The notes below the pieces were generated by a model. The model saw only the letters and a program-made list of their open reading frames with translations, did not search any database and had not been told where the DNA came from. From the NCBI RefSeq assembly GCF_009763805.1, contig NZ_CP046804.1:2480001-2544000 (forward strand): DNA of 64,000 nucleotides, read 5' to 3'. How positions within the stretch are numbered: the first letter of the stretch is position 1; every line of letters begins with the position of its first letter. Shown one piece after another: positions 1-20,462 of the stretch. Origin of the DNA: Vibrio cidicii (GTDB lineage Bacteria > Pseudomonadota > Gammaproteobacteria > Enterobacterales > Vibrionaceae). A program made the position numbers and the translations under genes.

Positions 1-2981
<2,981 letters not shown>

Positions 2982-3031
2982 GATAACGCCTCATTCCTTT
3001 CAGTATTACGACATCCTATCACACAATCTTC

Positions 3032-3055
3032 AGGAGTCTAGACGTCTAAAAACTC
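3032..3055 (-). promoter_or_regulatory. MetJ operator (tandem met boxes) upstream of metH
   Basis: Adjacent 8-base units AGGAGTCT, AGACGTCT and a weaker AAAAACTC. The middle unit (3040-3047) is a perfect match to the known met-box consensus AGACGTCT, and MetJ binds tandem 8-mers cooperatively. It sits about 55 bases upstream of the metH start, a position suitable for repression. That MetJ controls this gene is inferred from the boxes; metJ itself is outside the window. Confidence 0.8.
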
Positions 3056-3171
3056 TAATTCGGCCTATTTTCTGCACCTTGTCGATTGATAAAAGAATTA
3101 GCAAAAAATGTTTGCTATTTGTGCAGTGAAGAAAGAAAATTTCGTTCATAATTTGTTACAAAGAGAAGCTC

Positions 3172-4452
3172 ATGTCGGTCTACTACACTCTCTGTTTTTT
3201 GTCTGCAGCAGCTATGCTGATCGCGTTTGTTAACAGCAAAATCGGCAAAATGCAGACCACCATTGCTATCACGGCGGGTTCTATGGTGCTGTCACTCCTT
3301 ATCCTTATCGCGGGTCAAAATAACTGGTTTCATCTCAGCGAGATCGCTACTCAAACGGTATCGAGCATCAACTTCGAAGATTTCCTGCTCAAGGGGATCC
3401 TCGGTTTCCTTCTGTTTGCTGGCGGTCTTGGCATTAAATTACCCAACCTCAAAGATCAGAAATGGGAAATTACCGTACTGGCTTTAGGTGCAACGCTGTT
3501 TTCTACCTTCTTTATTGGCTTTGTGCTTTACGGAACGTGCCAGTTAATCGGTATCCAATTTGACCTGATCTACTGCTTACTCTTTGGCGCTCTGATTTCC
3601 CCAACCGACCCCATTGCTGTACTGGCGATCGTCAAAAAGCTGAACGCACCAAAACGTATTTCGACGCAAATTGAAGGCGAATCGCTGTTTAACGACGGCT
3701 TTGGTCTGGTGATTTTCGTGACGCTGTTCACCATCGCTTTTGGTAGCGAAGCACCAACCGTCGGCAGCGTGACCATGCTGTTTATCCAAGAAGCGATTGG
3801 GGGCATTGTCTACGGCTTCGCTTTGGGTCTGCTGTTCCACTATCTGATCTGCGCGACCGATGACCACTCGATGGAGCTCTTACTCACCATCGGTGTGCCC
3901 ACCGCAGGCTATGCGTTCGCTGAAGTGATCCACGTTTCTGGTCCACTGGCGATGGTGGTTTCAGGCATTATGATGGGCAACTGGACGCGATTCATCGGCT
4001 TTTCCAAAGAGAGTGAAGACCACTTGGATCACTTCTGGGAACTGGTGGACGAGTTCTTAAATGGGGTGCTGTTTCTGCTGATCGGCATGTCGATGCTGCT
4101 GTTTAAGTTCCATCAGGAAGACTGGATCATGATGGCGATTGCGGTACCTTTGGTATTGCTCGCACGTTATTTGAGTGTCTTTATCTCATACATTGGTTTT
4201 AAGCGTTTTCGCAGCTACAACCCTTGGTCAATTCGTATTTTAACTTGGGGCGGCTTGCGCGGCGGCCTAGCGCTGGCCATGGCGCTGTCGATTCCTAGCG
4301 GTATTTGGGTGATTGAAGATAAGCTGATTGACGTTAAAGAGTTTATTCTGGTTATGACCTACGCGGTCGTGGTGTTCTCCATTTTAGTCCAAGGGTCAAC
4401 CATCACCCCTATGATTGAAAAAGCCAAGAAAGTAGATGCAGATTACCAATAA
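3172..4452 (+). CDS. NhaP-type Na+/H+ antiporter (CPA1 family)
   Basis: Inner-membrane protein of 426 residues with about a dozen hydrophobic segments, expected to exchange sodium or potassium for protons. Family motifs are clear: SPTDPIAV at about 143-150 and ESLFNDGFG at about 170-178, the latter holding the Asn-Asp pair of the CPA1 ion site. A further conserved stretch, TWGGLRGGLALAMAL, lies near the C-terminal third. The C-terminal cytoplasmic tail is short, so this is the compact NhaP form. ATG start at 3172 follows AAGAGAAG. It is divergent from metH and followed by a hairpin terminator. Substrate preference (Na+, K+ or Li+) cannot be read from the sequence, so no number is given to the NhaP paralogue. 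Confidence 0.88.
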   Translation: MSVYYTLCFLSAAAMLIAFVNSKIGKMQTTIAITAGSMVLSLLILIAGQNNWFHLSEIATQTVSSINFEDFLLKGILGFLLFAGGLGIKLPNLKDQKWEITVLALGATLFSTFFIGFVLYGTCQLIGIQFDLIYCLLFGALISPTDPIAVLAIVKKLNAPKRISTQIEGESLFNDGFGLVIFVTLFTIAFGSEAPTVGSVTMLFIQEAIGGIVYGFALGLLFHYLICATDDHSMELLLTIGVPTAGYAFAEVIHVSGPLAMVVSGIMMGNWTRFIGFSKESEDHLDHFWELVDEFLNGVLFLLIGMSMLLFKFHQEDWIMMAIAVPLVLLARYLSVFISYIGFKRFRSYNPWSIRILTWGGLRGGLALAMALSIPSGIWVIEDKLIDVKEFILVMTYAVVVFSILVQGSTITPMIEKAKKVDADYQ

Positions 4453-4479
4453 AAGCACCCAAAATACGTAGACAACAAA

Positions 4480-4528
4480 ATGCCAATCGCTAAATATCTA
4501 TCATTGATATGATGCTATTGGCATTTTT
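4480..4528 (+). terminator. Rho-independent terminator after the antiporter gene
   Basis: Inverted repeat ATGCCAAT...ATTGGCAT with a smaller inner stem (ATATC...GATAT) and a run of five T at 4524-4528. It lies 28 bases after the antiporter stop. Confidence 0.65.
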
Positions 4529-4627
4529 ATAGATTTGTCTTGTTCTTTTGCATAAAGCTGGGTAAAACTCAGTGTTGCTATCAGCCAATGCGATGGCTTT
4601 TGAACAGAACAAAGTCTAGGTAATGGA

Positions 4628-5800
4628 ATGGAAAGCCTCACTTTAGATATCAGAACGTTAAACATCATTATTGTGCTCTTTTCATTGCTTTATGCAGTCG
4701 GACTTTTCATTTACCAAACCACTCAACAAAAATCGTCTGGCCTTAAACCACTTGCAGCGGGCATTTTTCTTATCGGTGTCGGACCTTTTCTCATTGTCTT
4801 TCGCGGAATCGCTCCAGACTGGTTAACCATTGTCGTTGCCAATAGTTTTATCCACCTTGGATTTCTCTGTACATTCTACGGCATCAGCCTGATACGTAAC
4901 TTCAAAAGTCACATCATCCACGTGCTTCTGTTTGGCTTTGTTATCAGTGTTGGCGCGCTGTACTTTTTCACCTACCCGATACCCTCGATCAATTTCAGAA
5001 TCGCCATTGTCAGTGCCTACATGAGCGCAACCTCGTTCGCTACCTTTTGGGCCTTAATCAAAGGCAAGCATGACGATGCCAAACTACCAGTTCTATTGAT
5101 GGCTATTCCTTTTCTCAGCCTCGGTATCATGATGTTCGTACGGATATTTTATGGCTTATATGAACCTCAATTAACGAACTATCTGATGGCAGGAAAGATG
5201 CACGCATTCAGTTATGTTCATGTGTTAATTCTTTTGGTCAGCATTAGCCTCAGCATGCTGTGGCTGTTTAATTCAAGACTGGTTAAATCGATTCACCACC
5301 TATCGCTCAAAGATCCGCTAACTGGCTTGTATAATCGACGAGTCATGGACAACGTGATACCGAATTTAGTTGCTAGAGCTAAAGAACGTAAAAACTCTGT
5401 CAGTTTGATTATGACCGACATAGACAATTTCAAAGCGATTAACGATGAATTCGGCCATATCGTTGGTGACGATACAATCGAAAAAGTCGCCAAAGTGCTC
5501 ACACAGTCTGCAGCGAATTCCGAGAACATCTATATTGTCCGCTTCGGTGGTGATGAATTCATGATTTTACTCCTCGAAAGCGACATCAATAACGCATATG
5601 AGTACGCTGAAAATCTTCGCAAGCAACTTCTCTCCGATGTTTCCGTCAGTCTTAACGGGCACCCTTGTACTATGAGCTTTGGCGTCGCAGAGCTTGGGCT
5701 GGACGATAATCTTGATGAGCTGCTGGAAAATGCAGATAGCGCGCTCTATCAAGCGAAAAATCTCGGTCGTAACCAAGTTGTCTCCAACTCTTCCATGTAG
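4628..5800 (+). CDS. Membrane-anchored diguanylate cyclase (GGDEF domain)
   Basis: 390 residues. The first ~215 form about seven hydrophobic segments, a multi-pass membrane sensor of unassigned type. The C-terminal ~170 residues are a GGDEF domain starting at DPLTGLYNRR, with RFGGDEF at about 305-311, the intact active-site signature for condensing two GTP into cyclic di-GMP. The usual inhibitory RxxD site five residues before GGDEF is absent (the residues there are ENIYIV), so classic product inhibition at that site is not expected. The domain ends with the typical ADSALYQAKNLGRNQV. No EAL domain. It stands alone between the antiporter and the transposase remnant, so no partner or signal is suggested by context. 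Confidence 0.9.
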   Translation: MESLTLDIRTLNIIIVLFSLLYAVGLFIYQTTQQKSSGLKPLAAGIFLIGVGPFLIVFRGIAPDWLTIVVANSFIHLGFLCTFYGISLIRNFKSHIIHVLLFGFVISVGALYFFTYPIPSINFRIAIVSAYMSATSFATFWALIKGKHDDAKLPVLLMAIPFLSLGIMMFVRIFYGLYEPQLTNYLMAGKMHAFSYVHVLILLVSISLSMLWLFNSRLVKSIHHLSLKDPLTGLYNRRVMDNVIPNLVARAKERKNSVSLIMTDIDNFKAINDEFGHIVGDDTIEKVAKVLTQSAANSENIYIVRFGGDEFMILLLESDINNAYEYAENLRKQLLSDVSVSLNGHPCTMSFGVAELGLDDNLDELLENADSALYQAKNLGRNQVVSNSSM

Positions 5801-6003
5801 CACTTTGTCGCAATTTAATGATAAATACAGATTGTTTGACAACGAAGAAAGATTGAAGGGACAAATATCGATTGCTGATATAAATAAAAATAGCTCTCGA
5901 AGAGTCTATTATGACGACATTGCATAGAAAGTGTCTCTTGCATGGAATCGCTTTTTGAAACGTACCGATAGAATGAAAACAATATGCTCAACAAAACACA
6001 ACA

Positions 6004-6265
6004 ACACGATTATGGTCAGAGAAAGGAACACGTCTCAGAGCCGTGAAGCAATGTCAGCATCATCAAGCTCCCGCCTTATTCACCAGAGCTCAACCCGATA
6101 GAACAAGTGTGGAGTTGGCTCAGACAACACTGTCTTGCCAATCCATCTTTTGCGGATTACGAAGACATTGTCTCCAAAGTATATAGGGCTTGGAATAGTT
6201 TTTTGGAATGTTCGGCCAGAGTCAGACAGATGTGCTCGAGAAGATGGATAGACCTGACAGTTAAT
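6004..6265 (+). pseudogene. IS630-type transposase remnant, internally deleted
   Basis: Two transposase fragments are joined out of frame. The first, at 6004-6060, reads TRLWSEKGTRLRAVKQ, which resembles the start of the IS630 catalytic domain. The second, from about 6056, reads IIKLPPYSPELNPIEQVWSW and continues to CSRRWIDL, the usual IS630 C-terminus with the PPYSPELNPIE motif holding the last acidic catalytic residue. The roughly 65 residues normally between them, including the middle catalytic aspartate, are missing, and the frame changes at the joint. No start codon and no clear terminal inverted repeats are visible. It is a dead relic next to the rRNA operon end. Confidence 0.8.
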
Positions 6266-6335
6266 TTTCCAGATTGGTATGACATGAGCAAGATGTATTC
6301 CTTTCCAAGGAAATTCATCACGCTGAAAACAACAA

Positions 6336-6358
6336 AACCCAGTCCGAAGACTGGGTTT
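6336..6358 (-). terminator. Terminator of the promoter-distal rRNA operon
   Basis: Read on the minus strand, AACCCAGTC-TTCG-GACTGGGTT is followed by TTGTTGTTTT. A 9-bp stem with a TTCG tetraloop just after tRNA-Asp marks the end of the operon. Confidence 0.88.
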
Positions 6359-6367
6359 CTAAATAAA

Positions 6368-6444
6368 TGGCGGAGCGGACGGGACTCGAACCCGCGACCC
6401 CCGGCGTGACAGGCCGGTATTCTAACCAACTGAACTACCGCTCC
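6368..6444 (-). tRNA. tRNA-Asp (anticodon GTC)
   Basis: 77-base cloverleaf with encoded CCA. Acceptor GGAGCGG pairs with CCGCTCC, the anticodon loop is CTGTCAC giving GTC, and the T-arm is GCGGGTTCGAGTCCCGT. It is the distal tRNA of the operon, after 5S. Confidence 0.97.
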
Positions 6445-6500
6445 ACACGGTGTCTATTTTAAGTCTTACCTTTTCAGCGCTTCAAATAAACGAATGTTCA

Positions 6501-6620
6501 AAGCCTGGCGATGTTCTACTCTCACATGGGGAAGCCCCACACTACCATCGACGCTGTTTCGTTTCACTTCTGAGTTCGGGATGGAATCAGGTGGGTCCAA
6601 AACGCTATGGTCGCCAAGCA
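6501..6620 (-). rRNA. 5S ribosomal RNA, copy 1
   Basis: 120 bases from TGCTTGGCGACC to CGCCAGGCTTT, whose ends pair as the 5S helix I. It differs from the second 5S (12214-12333) at one base seen (A at 6586 against G at 12299 on the plus strand). Confidence 0.95.
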
Positions 6621-6727
6621 AATTCTTTCTCTCTATTTCTAGAGAATAATCTGGAAAGCTGTTTTCTGTTCTCTACACATTCAAATCGTTCTTGTATCGA
6701 GTCCACCAAAACCCTTTGGGTGTTGTA

Positions 6728-9613
<2,886 letters not shown>

Positions 9614-9960
9614 ATACAACCCGAAAGGGTCTTTACGTTAAACAACCAAGGTTGCTATCTCATTATTTGAATGAGCGAGATAGCTTTGATTTGCCGGACT
9701 CAATTTTGAATCGTCACTTAAAAGTGACATTCCCAAGAACACTTGAATGTGTTTTGTTGGTGTTTGTCTTAAAGACAAACATTGAGAACTTTACAAGCAA
9801 TCTATCCATGAAGATAAATTACTTTGTCAGCTTTCCAAATTGTTAAAGAGCAATGTCATTTCTCGATGAGAAACCACTTTTTAAAGACTTTCAGCGTCGG
9901 AAAATCGACCATCCACATGAAGGGGAGGCTGAATTAAGCAACACAAAAATATTTAAAGAG
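9614..9960 (-). other. tRNA-Val to 23S intergenic spacer with boxA
   Basis: 347 bases with no gene. It holds the 23S leader, and on the minus strand TGCTCTTTAACA at 9841-9852, matching the boxA antitermination element. From the 23S end to boxA it is almost identical to the other operon (one C/T change seen in the AAG-AATC stretch); after boxA the two diverge. Confidence 0.75.
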
Positions 9961-10036
9961 TGGTGGGCGATACCGGGTTCGAACCAGTGACCCCCTGCTT
10001 GTAAGGCAGGTGCTCTCCCAACTGAGCTAATCGCCC
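9961..10036 (-). tRNA. tRNA-Val (anticodon TAC)
   Basis: 76 bases with encoded CCA. Anticodon stem CCTGC/GCAGG with loop CTTACAA gives anticodon TAC. Last of four tRNAs in the 16S-23S spacer; absent from the other operon's spacer. Confidence 0.96.
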
Positions 10037-10066
10037 ACATATTTTACTTCCTGTGGAGGAAGGAAA

Positions 10067-10142
10067 TGGTGGGTCGTGCAGGATTCGAACCTGCGACCAA
10101 TTGATTAAAAGTCAACTGCTCTACCGACTGAGCTAACGACCC
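10067..10142 (-). tRNA. tRNA-Lys (anticodon TTT)
   Basis: 76 bases with encoded CCA. Acceptor GGGTCGT; anticodon arm GTTGACTTTTAATCAAT gives TTT. Located between tRNA-Glu and tRNA-Val; absent from the other operon's spacer. Confidence 0.96.
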
Positions 10143-10143
10143 G

Positions 10144-10219
10144 TGGTATCCCGTAGGGGAGTCGAACCCCTGTTACCGCCGTGAAAGGGCGGTGTCCTAG
10201 GCCTCTAGACGAACGGGAC
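10144..10219 (-). tRNA. tRNA-Glu (anticodon TTC), copy 1
   Basis: 76 bases with encoded CCA. Anticodon arm CCGCCCTTTCACGGCGG gives TTC. Identical over its length to the copy at 15683-15758, and only one base from tRNA-Lys. Confidence 0.97.
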
Positions 10220-10221
10220 AA

Positions 10222-10297
<76 letters not shown>

Positions 10298-10364
10298 ACT
10301 AAAATACTCTAAACTTTCTAAACCATATCAATCTGTGTGAACACTCATCGCAATAATCATCGTA

Positions 10365-11922
<1,558 letters not shown>

Positions 11923-12072
11923 AAAAGTTTTTTGAAGCTTTCGCTTCGGCTCAATGAATACTGAATAAATTGACTGTGCCGAATCTTGCGATTCGTTTTG
12001 GTCACTCAGTTCATTGATAAATCTTTTGCGATTATCATCAACGAGTGCCCACACAGATTGATAGGTTTATAT

Positions 12073-12083
12073 TGTTAAAGAGC
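12073..12083 (-). promoter_or_regulatory. boxA antitermination element in 16S leader, copy 1
   Basis: Minus strand GCTCTTTAACA, a match to rRNA boxA bound by NusB/S10. The same element recurs at 17558-17568 in the other leader and at 9841-9852 and 15591-15602 in the spacers. Confidence 0.7.
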
Positions 12084-12120
12084 TTTGCTTTCAGTGCGTT
12101 AGCACGTAGGCAGGACGCGT

Positions 12121-12148
12121 ATATTACGCTTCACACCGTGAAAGTCAA
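12121..12148 (-). promoter_or_regulatory. Promoter of the distal rRNA operon
   Basis: Minus strand -35 TTGACT (12148-12143), 16-base spacer, -10 TAATAT (12126-12121), followed by a GC-rich ACGCGTCC discriminator typical of stringently controlled rRNA promoters. An A+T-rich stretch lies upstream. It shows that the second operon in the tandem is not dependent on read-through. Confidence 0.8.
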
Positions 12149-12150
12149 CA

Positions 12151-12172
12151 TAAAACTCTAAGTTTTTTAGAG
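12151..12172 (-). terminator. Terminator of the proximal rRNA operon
   Basis: Minus strand CTCTAA-AAAAC-TTAGAG followed by TTTTA. It directly abuts the next operon's promoter. A second hairpin (CTTGCTTAACTTTTAAGCAAG is 21 bases, 12184-12204) sits just upstream. Confidence 0.6.
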
Positions 12173-12213
12173 CCCTATGGTGACTTGCTTAAAAGTTAAG
12201 CAAGTGCAAATTA

Positions 12214-12333
12214 AAGCCTGGCGATGTTCTACTCTCACATGGGGAAGCCCCACACTACCATCGACGCTGTTTCGTTTCACTTCTGAGTTCGGGATGGAGT
12301 CAGGTGGGTCCAAAACGCTATGGTCGCCAAGCA
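12214..12333 (-). rRNA. 5S ribosomal RNA, copy 2
   Basis: 120 bases with the same ends as copy 1 and one base difference seen. No tRNA follows it, unlike copy 1. Confidence 0.95.
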
Positions 12334-12389
12334 AATTCTTTCTCTCTATTTCTAGAGAATAATTCGGAAAGCTGATGCCGTTGCTCTTC

Positions 12390-12410
12390 CTAGTACCTAG
12401 GTCCTAGCAA
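12390..12410. repeat. CTAGNNN heptad repeat in 5S-23S spacer
   Basis: Three consecutive 7-base units beginning CTAG: CTAGTAC, CTAGGTC, CTAGCAA. It lies inside roughly 40 bases present in this operon and absent from the other operon's 5S-23S spacer. TTGCT on the left pairs with AGCAA on the right, so the insert can fold into a hairpin. Confidence 0.7.
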
Positions 12411-12478
12411 CCGCTGTTCTCTTTTACACATTCAATCTGTTCTTGCTTTGAGTCCACCAAAACCCTTTGGGTGTTGTA

Positions 12479-15363
<2,885 letters not shown>

Positions 15364-15682
15364 ATACAACCCGAAAGGGTCTTTACGTTAAACAACCAAG
15401 GTTGCTATCTCATTATTTGAATGAGCGAGATAGCTTTGATTTGCCGGACTCAATTTTGAATCGTCACTTAAAAGTGACATTCCCAAGAACACTTGAATGT
15501 GTTTTGTTGGTGTTTGTCTTAAAGACAAACATTGAGAACTTTACAAGTAATCTATCCATGAAGATAAATTACTTTGTCAGCTTTCCAAATTGTTAAAGAG
15601 CAAGATTTAACTTTCTATTGAAAGAAAAAAACCATTTTTAAATGCACTCGATTTTCTATTTCAAAGAAAATGCGTTTAAAGA
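15364..15682 (-). other. tRNA-Glu to 23S intergenic spacer with boxA
   Basis: 319 bases without a gene. The 23S-proximal part to boxA (15591-15602) matches the other operon; the remaining 80 bases are unrelated and hold inverted repeats such as TAACTTTC...GAAAGAAA near 15606-15630. Confidence 0.7.
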
Positions 15683-15758
15683 TGGTATCCCGTAGGGGAG
15701 TCGAACCCCTGTTACCGCCGTGAAAGGGCGGTGTCCTAGGCCTCTAGACGAACGGGAC
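15683..15758 (-). tRNA. tRNA-Glu (anticodon TTC), copy 2
   Basis: 76 bases with encoded CCA, identical to the tRNA-Glu at 10144-10219. It is the only tRNA in this operon's spacer. Confidence 0.97.
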
Positions 15759-15825
15759 ACTAAGATACTCTAAACTTTCTAAACCATATCAATCTGTGTG
15801 AACACTCATCGCAATAATCATCGTA

Positions 15826-17369
<1,544 letters not shown>

Positions 17370-17418
17370 AAAAGTTTTTTGAAGCTTACGCTTCGGCTCA
17401 ATGAATACTGATAAGTTT

Positions 17419-17442
17419 CTAGTCCCTAGAAGCTAGTTCCTA
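17419..17442. repeat. CTAGNNN heptad repeat in 16S leader
   Basis: Units CTAGTCC, CTAGAAG, CTAGTTC and a final CTA at exact 7-base spacing. The segment of about 36 bases that holds it is absent from the equivalent leader of the other operon. It has the same period and core as the repeat at 12390-12410 and the left half of the array at 34965. Confidence 0.7.
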
Positions 17443-17612
17443 AAAAACTTGAATTGACTGTGCTCGATACCGAAGTATCAAATTGGTCACTCAGTTCATT
17501 GATAAATCTTTTGCGATTATCATCAACGAGTGCCCACACAGATTGATAGGTTTATATTGTTAAAGAGCTTTCTTCCTGCCTCAGTGACTGAGGCACCGTG
17601 GAAGAGGCGGCC

Positions 17613-17640
17613 ATTTTAGCGAGTTAAGTTTCTGTGTCAA
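17613..17640 (-). promoter_or_regulatory. rRNA promoter P2, proximal operon
   Basis: Minus strand -35 TTGACA (17640-17635), 16-base spacer, -10 TAAAAT (17618-17613), then GGCCGCC, a GC-rich discriminator. Confidence 0.8.
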
Positions 17641-17741
17641 CCACTTTTTTCAAAACTTTTTTTCAGGTGAACCACCTGGCTAAAACGCCTTGCTGATTTG
17701 TCTTGGTTCCTTATGGAGCCTTGCCGTGTCAGCGAGGTGGC

Positions 17742-17769
17742 ATTATAGAGATTGCGATCACATTGGCAA
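17742..17769 (-). promoter_or_regulatory. rRNA promoter P1, proximal operon
   Basis: Minus strand -35 TTGCCA (17769-17764), 16-base spacer, perfect -10 TATAAT (17747-17742), discriminator GCCACC. The upstream stretch is very A+T-rich (TTATTTTTGCATTTTTT), as expected for an UP element bound by RNA polymerase alpha. Confidence 0.85.
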
Positions 17770-17920
17770 GTACTTTTTATGAAAAAATGCAAAAATAACA
17801 CTTAAATGATGAATTAACGCTCAAAGCCTTATTTGTCCAATTTTACCCCAAAGATTCGTACAGCTTATCCACAGAGTTATTCTTTTTAGCCCTTCGATCG
17901 CGGTGAGTCCACAATTATAT

Positions 17921-17952
17921 ATAGAAGAAGCCGCTAGCGCGGCTTCTTCTAT
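17921..17952 (-). terminator. Hairpin terminator after cysH
   Basis: Near-perfect inverted repeat with GAAGAAGCCGC arms around GCTA, followed on the minus strand by TATATAATTG. The U tract is imperfect. It lies 10 bases after the cysH stop. Confidence 0.6.
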
Positions 17953-17962
17953 ATTAGGCAGA

Positions 17963-18736
17963 TTAGATACCTGACCCATCTTGCTCAGGAGACTCTTCAT
18001 GCAGCCCACATTCTCGCTTCAAACCAAAGAATCGAGTTTCTTCTTCACTCATTCCAGGCTCCCACTTACGCGTGGTATGTGTATCGCCGACTGACAGGTA
18101 GCCCTGATCCCAAAGCGGGTGATACGGCAGATCGTTGTCTTTCAGGTAATAGTGGACATCTTTATTGCTCCAGTCGATCACCGGAAGGAATTTGAAGACG
18201 CCATTTTGTACCGCAAGAATCGGTAAGGTAGCCCGCGATTTCGACTGCTCACGGCGTAATCCCGAGAACCAAGTGCCGACTTCAAGCTCCTGCAGCGCAC
18301 GGCGCATCGGTTCGACTTTATTAAGGCGGTTATATTGCTCAATACCCGTCACGCCCTGTTCCCACAATTTACCAAAGCGCGCTTCCTGCCATGCGGACGA
18401 CATCTCTGCGGTGTAGATCTTGAGATTCAGATCCAAACGCTCCGTCAGTTGGTCAATAAACTGGTAGGTTTCTGGAAACAGATAGCCCGTGTCGGTCAGG
18501 ACCACAGGGACGTCCTTGTTGACTGACGTCACCAAATGCAGCATCACTGCCGCCTGAATGCCAAAGCTGGATGATACCGCATGAGTACCCGGAAGGTTTT
18601 CCAGCGCCCAAACGACACGCTCTTGCGCCGTGAGCGTTTCTAAATACGCGTTAACTTCAGCCAAGTGGAGCGCCTGCTCCGTCTTGGTGAGCGTTAACAA
18701 CTCCGTCAAATTCGGAGTCGCGACGATCTCAGGCAT
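17963..18736 (-). CDS. cysH: Phosphoadenosine phosphosulfate reductase
   Basis: Reduces PAPS to sulfite with thioredoxin in assimilatory sulfate reduction. 257 residues, close to the E. coli enzyme. Seen: the PP-loop-like [14 protein letters not shown] near residue 56, the GLRREQS segment, and the catalytic ECGLH at 242-246 near the C-terminus. No CC pairs for an iron-sulfur cluster, so PAPS rather than APS is the expected substrate. It overlaps the end of cysI by 8 bases, so the two are translationally linked in cysJIH. Confidence 0.96.
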   Translation of the reverse strand: MPEIVATPNLTELLTLTKTEQALHLAEVNAYLETLTAQERVVWALENLPGTHAVSSSFGIQAAVMLHLVTSVNKDVPVVLTDTGYLFPETYQFIDQLTERLDLNLKIYTAEMSSAWQEARFGKLWEQGVTGIEQYNRLNKVEPMRRALQELEVGTWFSGLRREQSKSRATLPILAVQNGVFKFLPVIDWSNKDVHYYLKDNDLPYHPLWDQGYLSVGDTHTTRKWEPGMSEEETRFFGLKRECGLHEESPEQDGSGI

Positions 18737-20462
18737 AAAAGTCCCTCTTAGACACGATCACTTCTTGGATGATGCCGGTACGAATCGTGAAATCACCAAA
18801 CCCTTCACCCTCCTCACGCTCTTTAGCCCAACGGCCCACCAGCGTATCAATTTCTTCCAGGATCTGTTTGTCGGTGATGTTCTCTTTATACATCTTCGGC
18901 ACACGAGTTCCTGCGCGGTTGCCACCGAGGTGCAAGTTGTAGCGGCCAGGCGCTTTACCCACGAGACCTATTTCAGCCAGCATCGCGCGTCCACAACCGT
19001 TCGGACAGCCAGTGACACGTAAAATGATGTTCTCTTCTTTGGGCAGCGCATGTTTTTCTAAAATGCCTTCGACCTGAGTGACAAACTCCGGCAGGAAGCG
19101 TTCAGCTTCAGCCATCGCCAGTGGGCAGGTTGGGAACGCCACACACGCCATCGAATTCTTACGCTGCTCGCTAACACTGCTGTCCATTAAGCCATGCGAG
19201 ACTGCCAATGCTTCGATCGCGGCTTTTTGGTCAGCAGGCACACCAGCAATGATCAAATTCTGGTTTGCCGTCATACGGAAATCGCCTTGGTGAATCTTAG
19301 CAATTTCCGCCACGCCAGTTTTAAGCGGCTTACCCGGAAAATCTAACAGACGGCCGTTTTCAATGAACAACGTCAGGTGATGCTTACCATCAATGCCTTC
19401 TACCCAGCCGATGCGATCCCCGCGTTCGGTGAACTCGTATGGACGGCTTTCAGCAAAAGTGACGCCTGCGCGTTTTTCCACTTCCGCCTTAAAGACATCC
19501 ACGCCAACACGATCCAGAGTGTATTTGGTTTTCGCATTCTTACGGTTTGAACGGTTACCCCAATCGCGTTGTGTTGTGACCACGGCAGCAGCCACGTCTA
19601 ACGTTTTCTCCAGTGGAATAAAACCGAAGTCATCCGCGCGACGCGGATAAGTCGAGGTGTCACCATGCGTCATCGCCAGACCACCGCCCACCAGCACATT
19701 AAAGCCAACCAGCTTGCCGTTGTCCGCAATCGCCACGAAGTTAAGATCGTTAGCATGCACGTCCACGTCATTTTGTGGCGGGATCACCACGGTCGTTTTG
19801 AATTTACGTGGTAAATAGTTGCTGCCCAGAATCGGTTCTTCATCGGTAGCTTCAACTTTCTCACCATCCAACCAGATTTCGGCATAAGCGCGCGTTTTTG
19901 GCAGCAGATGCTCACTGATTTTTTTTGCCCACTCGTACGCTTCTTGGTGCAGCTCAGATTCCACCGGGTTTGAGGTACATAGTACGTTACGGTTTACGTC
20001 ACCCGCGGTCGCAATCGAATCGATACCGATGCTGTTGAGTGTCTGGTGCATCAGTTTAATGTTCGGTTTCAGAACGCCATGGAACTGAAACGTCTGGCGG
20101 GTCGTCAGACGGATACTGCCATACAGCGAGTGTTCGGTCGCAAACTTGTCGATCGCCAGCCACTGTTTGGGCTGGATGATGCCGCCCGGCATACGAGCAC
20201 GCAGCATCACATTGTGCAGCGGCTCCAGTTTTTGTTTGGTACGTTCGTTGCGAATGTCACGGTCATCCTGCTGATACATGCCATGGAAGCGGATCAGTTG
20301 GAAGTTATCAGCGGTAAATCCGCCCGTGATGCGATCTTGCAGATCTTGTTCGATCGTGCCGCGCAGGAAATTGCTTTCGCGCTTGAGACGTTCATTATCA
20401 GAAAGCGAGCCGAGCACTTCGCCAAGAACTTCCTGTACGTTGTTTTCAATCTTGGTGCTCAT
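18729..20462 (-). CDS. cysI: Sulfite reductase (NADPH) hemoprotein beta-component
   Basis: 577 residues (E. coli about 570). Six-electron reduction of sulfite to sulfide at a siroheme-4Fe4S centre. The cluster cysteines are in [18 protein letters not shown] and [11 protein letters not shown], the standard CX5C and CX3C pair. The start ATG shares its A with the cysJ stop (TAATG), a coupled junction. Electrons come from the CysJ flavoprotein encoded immediately upstream. Confidence 0.97.
   Translation of the reverse strand: MSTKIENNVQEVLGEVLGSLSDNERLKRESNFLRGTIEQDLQDRITGGFTADNFQLIRFHGMYQQDDRDIRNERTKQKLEPLHNVMLRARMPGGIIQPKQWLAIDKFATEHSLYGSIRLTTRQTFQFHGVLKPNIKLMHQTLNSIGIDSIATAGDVNRNVLCTSNPVESELHQEAYEWAKKISEHLLPKTRAYAEIWLDGEKVEATDEEPILGSNYLPRKFKTTVVIPPQNDVDVHANDLNFVAIADNGKLVGFNVLVGGGLAMTHGDTSTYPRRADDFGFIPLEKTLDVAAAVVTTQRDWGNRSNRKNAKTKYTLDRVGVDVFKAEVEKRAGVTFAESRPYEFTERGDRIGWVEGIDGKHHLTLFIENGRLLDFPGKPLKTGVAEIAKIHQGDFRMTANQNLIIAGVPADQKAAIEALAVSHGLMDSSVSEQRKNSMACVAFPTCPLAMAEAERFLPEFVTQVEGILEKHALPKEENIILRVTGCPNGCGRAMLAEIGLVGKAPGRYNLHLGGNRAGTRVPKMYKENITDKQILEEIDTLVGRWAKEREEGEGFGDFTIRTGIIQEVIVSKRDFYA

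Larger units (their letters stand above)
17370..17962 (-). other. Leader and promoter region of proximal rRNA operon
   Basis: 593 bases between 16S and cysH with no convincing protein gene. It contains the 16S leader with boxA (17558-17568), a CTAG heptad repeat (17419-17442), two promoters, a DnaA-box-like TTATCCACA at 17867-17875, and the cysH terminator hairpin. Confidence 0.75.

Noticed and set aside
6157..6429. Minus-strand 90-codon ORF overlapping tRNA-Asp
   Set aside because: Overlaps the tRNA, the terminator and the transposase remnant; no similarity.
17867..17875. DnaA-box-like TTATCCACA as part of an origin
   Set aside because: A single box without clustered boxes, GATC enrichment or the gidA/dnaA context; not an origin.
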